A stretch of DNA of 64,000 bases from Polytrichum commune (taxonomy: Eukaryota > Streptophyta > Polytrichopsida > Polytrichales > Polytrichaceae), in NCBI GenBank assembly GCA_950295325.1, contig OX485807.1, forward strand, positions 12,799,001 to 12,863,000, read 5' to 3'. The notes beneath the pieces were generated by a model, which did not search any database, was not told the DNA's origin, and was given only the letters and a program-made list of their open reading frames with translations. Made by a program: the position numbers and the translations under genes. This document shows positions 58,200-64,000 of this stretch, one piece after another (position 1 is the first letter of the stretch; every line of letters starts with the position of its first letter).

Positions 58200-59300
58200 T
58201 ATACCATGCTTGCACCCCTATGTCCTCATGTTTGTTCAGGGTATAGGCGATTATACCTTGGTCTTAAGTCATTTAACATGTATATGTGAAATAAATATGA
58301 ACCCCAACACCTTGGTCTTAAATTGAAATTAGCCACAACACCCATTAATGATACATTGTTTTGCATCATTGCATACAAATGTTTTCTTTGATACCACGTA
58401 CGAACTAATGTGAGTGTAAGAATTGGTATTGTTTGAGTCATTACCGTACATAATATACATGAGGTACTAAAAAATGTTTTCTCTCACATATAGTACATAA
58501 AGAAGGCTATTAGATTTTTTTTGAAGTAAATGTTGATGTATTCAAGGGGGCCCTAAGTTCTAGAGAAAAAATTGACAATATTCATTTTAATTCAACCCAT
58601 AACTAGGACAATAGATGTGCTACTTTCATGGCGTCTAGGCGCTTAAATTTTGTGTATTTATTAATACAATTATGTATAGGTGTATATAGGTGGGTAGATT
58701 AAACATGTTGGATGGTAGGGTGGTGGTCAATGTAATTGTAATATTAAATGCAAGATGACATAAGATTACATGATATTGTAGTGAATATCATTACATTGTA
58801 TGTAAAACAATAAATATATTCTATTTTAATTTTGAATATATATTTATATTTATTTGATGTACTACAGTATTGTTGTTGTTGTGGTCGATTTTTCCATGAT
58901 TCTATAATTTTTGTCTACTAATTCTACAATGAATTTTTAATAATGGGCATTTCAATACTACAAACCACCTCTCAATAATGTATAATGCTCATATATTATT
59001 AGCCAATAGATGCCTTTTGCTTTTGTCATTATGTGGACTCATGGTCTATGGATGTTGTCCACCATGAATACACGTTCCATTATAAGGATGACACATGGGA
59101 TGTAGAAATCTTAGGTTTTTATTTTTAGGACATAGTTGGTGGATAGTATCCTATGTCGAAAAATGGATCCAAGGGAAAACGATTACTACTTAAGGGGACA
59201 TCCCCTCACCAAGGGACTCTTTTTGCATCTCAAATGTGGGTTAAGCTCTCAAGACCCTTGTAATGTGTTGGGTTTTTATTTTATGCATGTATAGATCCTA
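58200..59300. other. Intergenic, no gene seen
   Basis: AT-rich flank of the palindrome array without recognisable features. Confidence 0.4.
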
Positions 59301-59323
59301 TTATGCCGCCGCAAATAACGGAA

Positions 59324-60511
59324 GTTTACGGACGCGCGTCCGTAAACCTCAAACCTCTTGGTGCATTGAATTTTTATTGCTTTGAACATTTTAGTTGAGC
59401 TAGTGATGAGGTACAGAGGTTTACGGACACGCGTCCGTAAACATGCATACCTCTAGTATCATGGTTCGGTATGGCACCTAAACTGATATCATGACCATGT
59501 GTCATGTAGAATAAGACAACGAGATTGTAGTGTTATGGAAGTATACGGACGCGCGTCTGTAAACTTTAAACCTCTTGGTGCATTGAATTTCTATTGCTTT
59601 GAGCATTAATTTTCAGTTGAGCTAGTGATGAGGTACAAAGGTTTACGGACATGCGTCCGTAAACATGGATACCTCTAGTGTCATGGTTCGGTATGACACC
59701 TAAACTTACATCATGACCATGTGCCATGTAGACTATGACAACGAAATTATAGTGTCATGGAAGTTTACGGACGCGCGTCCATAAACCTCAAACCTCTTGG
59801 TGCATTGAATCTCTATTGCTTTGAGCATGTCCGTTGAGCTAGTAATGAGGTACAAAGGTTTATGGACGCGCGTCCGTAAACATGCATACCTTTGGTGCTA
59901 TAGTTTTGTATGACACCTAAAATGACATCATGACCATATGCCATGTAAAGTATGGCAAGGAGACTATAGTGTCATGGAAATTTACGGAAGCACGTCTGTG
60001 AACGTAGAACCTCTTGGCGAATTGAACCTCTAATGCCTTGAGCCTTGTACCCCCAAATCTACATCACGTCATTAAACCTACTTGCGTCTCGTAACCTACA
60101 TTACCCTATATATCATAGTACAAAAATTTGACATTGTTAAAACACAGTAGGAATCGCGTATGTTATTCTCTTCAAATTCGTATTGTTGTAAGGCTTGGGT
60201 ATACATGTAAATGGCGCATGAACCTCTTGGTTCCCTAAACCTCTTTGTCTTTTGACAACACTAATTTTTAACATACGGATGTTTACGGACACGCATCCGT
60301 AAACCTATGTTGTATAGTTTGTCAAAGCCTTTACGTTTGACACTGACCTCTCTGACCACAATGAGATTTGCAGATGTGCGTCCATAAACCTTTGGTGTTT
60401 TTGTTGTCTGAACCTTTGCGCCGACTATTAACAGACAAATGTATCCAGATGTACGTATGCTTACACTAATAATGTTGTTAAATGGAGGTATACGGACGCG
60501 CGTTCGTATAC
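59324..60511. repeat. Tandem array of about 220-bp units, each with two GC-rich palindromes
   Basis: The 24-bp palindrome has the core ACGGACGCGCGTCCGT flanked by GTTT and AAAC. It starts at 59324, 59419, 59541, 59641, 59763, 59858 and 59980; more scattered, diverged copies start at 60281, 60365 and 60488. Spacings alternate between about 95-100 and 120 bp, so a unit of about 220 bp is repeated three and a half times. Between sites the spacers are conserved: CCTCTTGGTGCATTGAAT after odd sites, and CATACCTCTAGT then CATGACCATGTG after even sites. The palindromes contrast strongly with the AT-rich surroundings. Confidence 0.93.
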
Positions 60512-60591
60512 CAATATGTCTTTGTTTCCACGCCCTGAAAGCCACTATTGCCCACATTGTGTTTCATTAATAATAAGCGTTAGGACTATCC

Positions 60592-61083
60592 ATGAAATTT
60601 ATTGAATGGGATATTTTGACATACTTTTCATTTGGCTCTCTTGTAGTGGCCATGGATTCCAACGCCGGTGATAGTGCGTTTGAGTTGTCTTCGGAAGCGT
60701 CAAGCTATGGTAGCGACTTTGAAGCTGTCGTGAAATATGAAACTACAATTGGTGTTGCCAATGAAGAGGATGAATTTCTTCCACCATGTGAGGGTTATTC
60801 ACGGGAACAGTGGGTTGATTTTGATGTTGTCCTAGTCCTTGGTTGTGGCGTTCCCGTGGCTGATGGTGTTTGTAGGAACTCGAATCCTAATGATTGTATT
60901 GATGCAAATTCCTTTGGGAAGGAAGATGTTAGGGTGTGCCTCCAACTCTACACGTGCAACTTGACAATTGTGCCAAGGACAACAAAGGTCGATACATGTT
61001 TTTTTTTTGTCATTGGTTGTAGCCAAGGATATTTTCAAAGAAGTGTTTGTGTCTTTTTTTATGGTTGGTCATACGCACGATGA
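60592..61083 (+). CDS. Unrecognised 163-aa frame beside the palindrome array
   Basis: The frame is open for 163 codons. A second ATG at 60652 in a GGCCATGGA context gives a 143-aa product and is the better start. The N-terminal third is acidic and serine-rich (ELSSEASSYGSDFEA), followed by EEDEFLPPCEGYSREQW. The last third is cysteine- and phenylalanine-rich and less protein-like, so the true coding part may end at an intron near 60990. No family is recognised. Acidic N-termini of this style occur in plant transposon-encoded proteins, but no other evidence supports that. Confidence 0.35.
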   Translation: MKFIEWDILTYFSFGSLVVAMDSNAGDSAFELSSEASSYGSDFEAVVKYETTIGVANEEDEFLPPCEGYSREQWVDFDVVLVLGCGVPVADGVCRNSNPNDCIDANSFGKEDVRVCLQLYTCNLTIVPRTTKVDTCFFFVIGCSQGYFQRSVCVFFYGWSYAR

Positions 61084-61279
61084 TATTGATGTTTTATTTG
61101 GATGTTAGATGCTTCATTTGATTGATTCACACGGATAAATAATAACAAGTTTCTAAAGATAAAAAATAATCGAGAAGATTCTACGCACACCCGCGTAGTA
61201 ACCTCTTCTTTGTATCCGCCTATAAATTATTCATGCTTTATCACTAGCTCAATTTGGGATAGCACCAGTCAATGTAACC

Positions 61280-61350
61280 AACCCGATTCGAACCCAGGTT
61301 GATCCAGACCTAATACCAACCTCTTACACAACTCACATCCACAGGTGGAT
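61280..61350 (-). repeat. Possible tRNA-derived (SINE-like) promoter sequence
   Basis: On the minus strand, GTGTAAGAGGTTGG (A-box-like) is followed about 25 nt later by GGGTTCGAATCGGG (B-box-like). A proper acceptor stem and anticodon arm could not be folded, so this is not called a tRNA gene. Confidence 0.25.
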
Positions 61351-62127
61351 GTCTTGAAACCTAGTAGCTACCTACATGTTGACTATTTCTAATATCTAAC
61401 TTCCTTGCTTTTGTAGATTGTGGGTCTTAATTCAACCCGTGAGCATGACCCGGACATATTAAATGTGTGAAAGATTAGACATCAATAGTTTGTCATGTGT
61501 ACGATAGTCGATATTGTAAAGTCGATAGTCTATATTATAGAAATTTTATAGATTATAATTATATTGCATGATTGTATTACTTTATGGACGTGGAATCCAA
61601 CTTCTCATGCACTATCAAATGTTTTTTATATGTTGTTTTACGGATGTGAAATCCAAAACTATATAATATTGCAGATGCTAATTTGCAAATTCTTATTAAC
61701 ATTGTCAAATTATTTTAAGTATTAATGCGTTTGGGATGTGCCGTTCAATTCAACCATAATTGGATAAGACCATTATGTTTGGGATACGCATCCAAGAGTC
61801 TATGATATAAAAATAAATGGTTATTTATCGATTCGTTCAAAAATACAAAATAATTGTGAATTTGTGTCATTGAAATATTGTGTTCGGCATAGTTTTGATT
61901 ATCATCTATATATTTACTATATTTAGAAACATATATATTCATCACATATGGATTTTTAAACATAATGTTGCCATTGTTCCCTATGTTCCCGATGTTCCGT
62001 ACGTTCACAATATTCGCATCCGAAACTATGGGTCCAATTTATTTTGAGACTTTCCAAAGTCTCCGATTAAAGAATATAGTGTTATTAACCACAATCAATT
62101 TTTTGTGTGCCAATTATGTCTCATGCT

Positions 62128-62413
62128 CTCGGGGGGTTCACTCCCTCTTATATTTTGCATACACGTGTGTTCGGGACCTATTTATTGGGGGGGTTATTTA
62201 CCTTGTAGAAAAGATTATAAGGTGATGGTATTTTACATGTAAAAAGCTTGAAAATATTATATGTGATGGTATTTTACATGTAAACATGTTTCATTATTTT
62301 AAAATCCCCTATTTTACATGTACATTTTTTCCAAAATTTATCTACAATGAATATATTGGACCCTATTTTTTATCGCACGTTGTTCTACGATTTTCGCCAG
62401 TGAACCCCCCGAG
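62128..62413. mobile_element. MITE with 8-bp target duplication, 286 bp
   Basis: Exact inverted ends CTCGGGGGGTTCACT are flanked by the exact 8-bp duplication CTCATGCT (62120-62127 and 62414-62421). An 8-bp duplication suggests the hAT superfamily, although the end sequence is not a typical hAT end. Inside, GTGATGGTATTTTACATGTA occurs twice (about 62223 and 62263). No coding capacity. Confidence 0.85.
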
Positions 62414-62702
62414 CTCATGCTTCCATCATATGTTGCAACATATTACTCCAATCAAATGCCACTTTCCATACATGATATCATTTTCCCTACACAAATGTGT
62501 TGGCAATTGAGATTATGTCCTTTTTATGAAACACTATAATCTTTATAAAAAATAAAGTCTAGAACACAAATAAAATTGATTGTTATATGTATTGACCATA
62601 TACATTATTCATTACCATGTACTTGGTCCACCTATTCATGCAAAATACAATGGTTACAAGTTATACCTCTAAATAGTGTGTGGTCATTGCTTAAATGTCA
62701 TA

Positions 62703-62738
62703 GTTTATTGCTCACTGCTCACTACCCATCGCTCACAA
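62703..62738 (-). repeat. Lone end of the 19468-type Mutator-like MITE
   Basis: On the minus strand it reads TTGTGAGCGATGGGTAGTGA then GCAGTGAGCAATAAA, matching the left end at 19481. No opposite end is seen. Confidence 0.5.
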
Positions 62739-63219
62739 CTCACACGCAGCATCTTCCCACCGTGAGGAGATTAACATTGTCAAACCCCAAACTAGCTAGC
62801 CATATAAGACAAGTAAGGACATAAGACACACATGCCTAAAAGGTATATGGTCTTATTGTGGGTGCTTCCAACTCCATACATAGTTTTGGCCATTGGAGCG
62901 AACCAAGAATTGTTTCATGCAGTTAGTGATTGCAAAGCACAAAGATTTTCAAAGGCGGAGGTGAGATGCAAAAGTTGCAAGAGTCCAAAAGTGAGGATTC
63001 TCTTTCTCTTGAAACAATTAGATAGATAGAAAGATAGATAGAAACTCCGGTCCCTTTTTAGCAAGGGGCCGGCGTGAATAAAGTGTCCGTTCGTAATGTC
63101 TCTTGAAACAATCACATAGGTAGGTCTTTCTAAATGTGTTAACTATCAAAACCATATTGGTATCTATATTTTGAGAACATAGTCCCACCCCATCGTAACA
63201 CATGTTGTTGTTTTTAGTG

Positions 63220-63790
63220 TTCTAGGTTAACGAGAAGGAGAATCTTCACTTTGGACTCTTATAACTTTTATATCTTTACTTCAATTCTAAAACTTGAAAT
63301 GATATAATCTTTGTGATTTGCAATTACTAAGCGGATGAAAGAAATCCTGAGCCGATCTAACAACCAATAATGTGTGTGGGGTTGGAAGTGCCCACAATAG
63401 GGGCCCATACCTTAATTAAGTTAAGATATGTGGGCCTTATGTGGTCACTCTTCTTGATTTAACACATGTATTTGAATGGTTAGTGGAAAGGCATGTGTGA
63501 CAATGAGAGTGGACTATGTGCTTAGAACATGGACACCAATCTAGGCTCAACAATTAACAAACTTGGGACAATTTATTTGATCACTAGAGAAAGGGAATCT
63601 TCACTTCAACCTCTTGTAACTTCTGCATCTCAATTCCAATTATGAAACTGGAAATGAAAATCTTTGTGATTTGCGATTGTTAGCCGGATGAGACAATTCC
63701 TAATATAATCCAATGGGCAAAATTTTATATGGGGTTGGAAGTGTTCACAATGGGGTTAGATGCCTTAACAAGGCCCAAATATCTTAGGTT
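63220..63790 (+). repeat. Dispersed repeat R5, two tandem copies
   Basis: Units 63220-63480 and 63590-63790 share GAATCTTCACTT, CTTTGTGATTTGC, GGATGA and GGGGTTGGAAGTG in order. Related to HISN2 intron 3. Confidence 0.6.
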
Positions 63791-64000
63791 GGGTTTACAC
63801 TAGGATCCAAGACCAGGAAACTCCAATATTGAGTGATCCAATATGTTGAGAGCCATATTTTGAACCCAAAGAGTTTACACTAGGGTCCAAGTATCAAGGT
63901 GTGAAAGTATGAAGTGATGCAAATGTGCTGTCACTTTCCAACCAAATTTTGTTGGTCTCAAGTCAAGGTTACAATCCTCCCTATTTACAAAACCAATTTC
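63786..64000. mobile_element. Possible start of a further MITE, cut by the window edge
   Basis: GGGTTTACACTAGGATCCAA resembles the PIF-like ends elsewhere and recurs at 63870 as GAGTTTACACTAGGGTCCAA. The right end is outside the window. Confidence 0.3.

Noticed and set aside
61280-61350. A tRNA gene
   Set aside because: A and B box-like words are present, but no acceptor stem or anticodon loop could be folded.

Overview
The window reads as nuclear DNA of a land plant. It is AT-rich and gene-poor, with GT-AG introns, plant-type Pol II snRNA promoters, a fused plastid-type HISN2 histidine enzyme, a germin-like protein and a plant copper amine oxidase. Nothing seen fixes the species. The low gene density and heavy load of small DNA transposons fit many plants, and a seed-free plant is possible but only a guess.

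Six genes were rebuilt by joining exons. (1) A small RPA70N-like OB-fold protein (5081-7218, minus, 3 exons, 187 aa). (2) A germin-like protein (15990-17236, minus, 2 exons, 236 aa). (3) A 52-aa single-membrane-segment protein (24484-25508, plus, 2 exons). (4) HISN2, the bifunctional phosphoribosyl-AMP cyclohydrolase / phosphoribosyl-ATP pyrophosphohydrolase (30132-33341, minus, 5 exons, 303 aa). (5) A copper amine oxidase (37664-42938, minus, 5 exons, 699 aa). (6) A Tc1-type transposase (47473-48453, plus) with an early stop. There are also two U2 snRNA genes in opposite orientation (26940-27131 plus, 28906-29097 minus), with a broken UDP-N-acetylglucosamine pyrophosphorylase fragment between them.

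The rest is mostly repeats. PIF/Harbinger-like MITEs with TTA/TAA target duplications lie at 14236, 46820, 52170, 52673 and 54506. Mutator-like MITEs lie at 19468 and 20303, a Stowaway element sits in a HISN2 intron, and an element with an 8-bp target duplication lies at 62128. A foldback element of iterated short palindromes (50136-51369) interrupts an older repeat whose uninterrupted copy lies at 22150-22680. A tandem array of about 220-bp units carrying two GC-rich palindromes each lies at 59324-60511. Several unnamed dispersed repeats (called R1-R7 here) recur across the window.

The genes do not form a shared pathway. HISN2 acts in plastid histidine synthesis, the amine oxidase and germin-like protein are predicted to be secreted, the OB-fold protein points to DNA metabolism and U2 to splicing. 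All assignments rest on reading motifs and splice sites by eye; no search was run.
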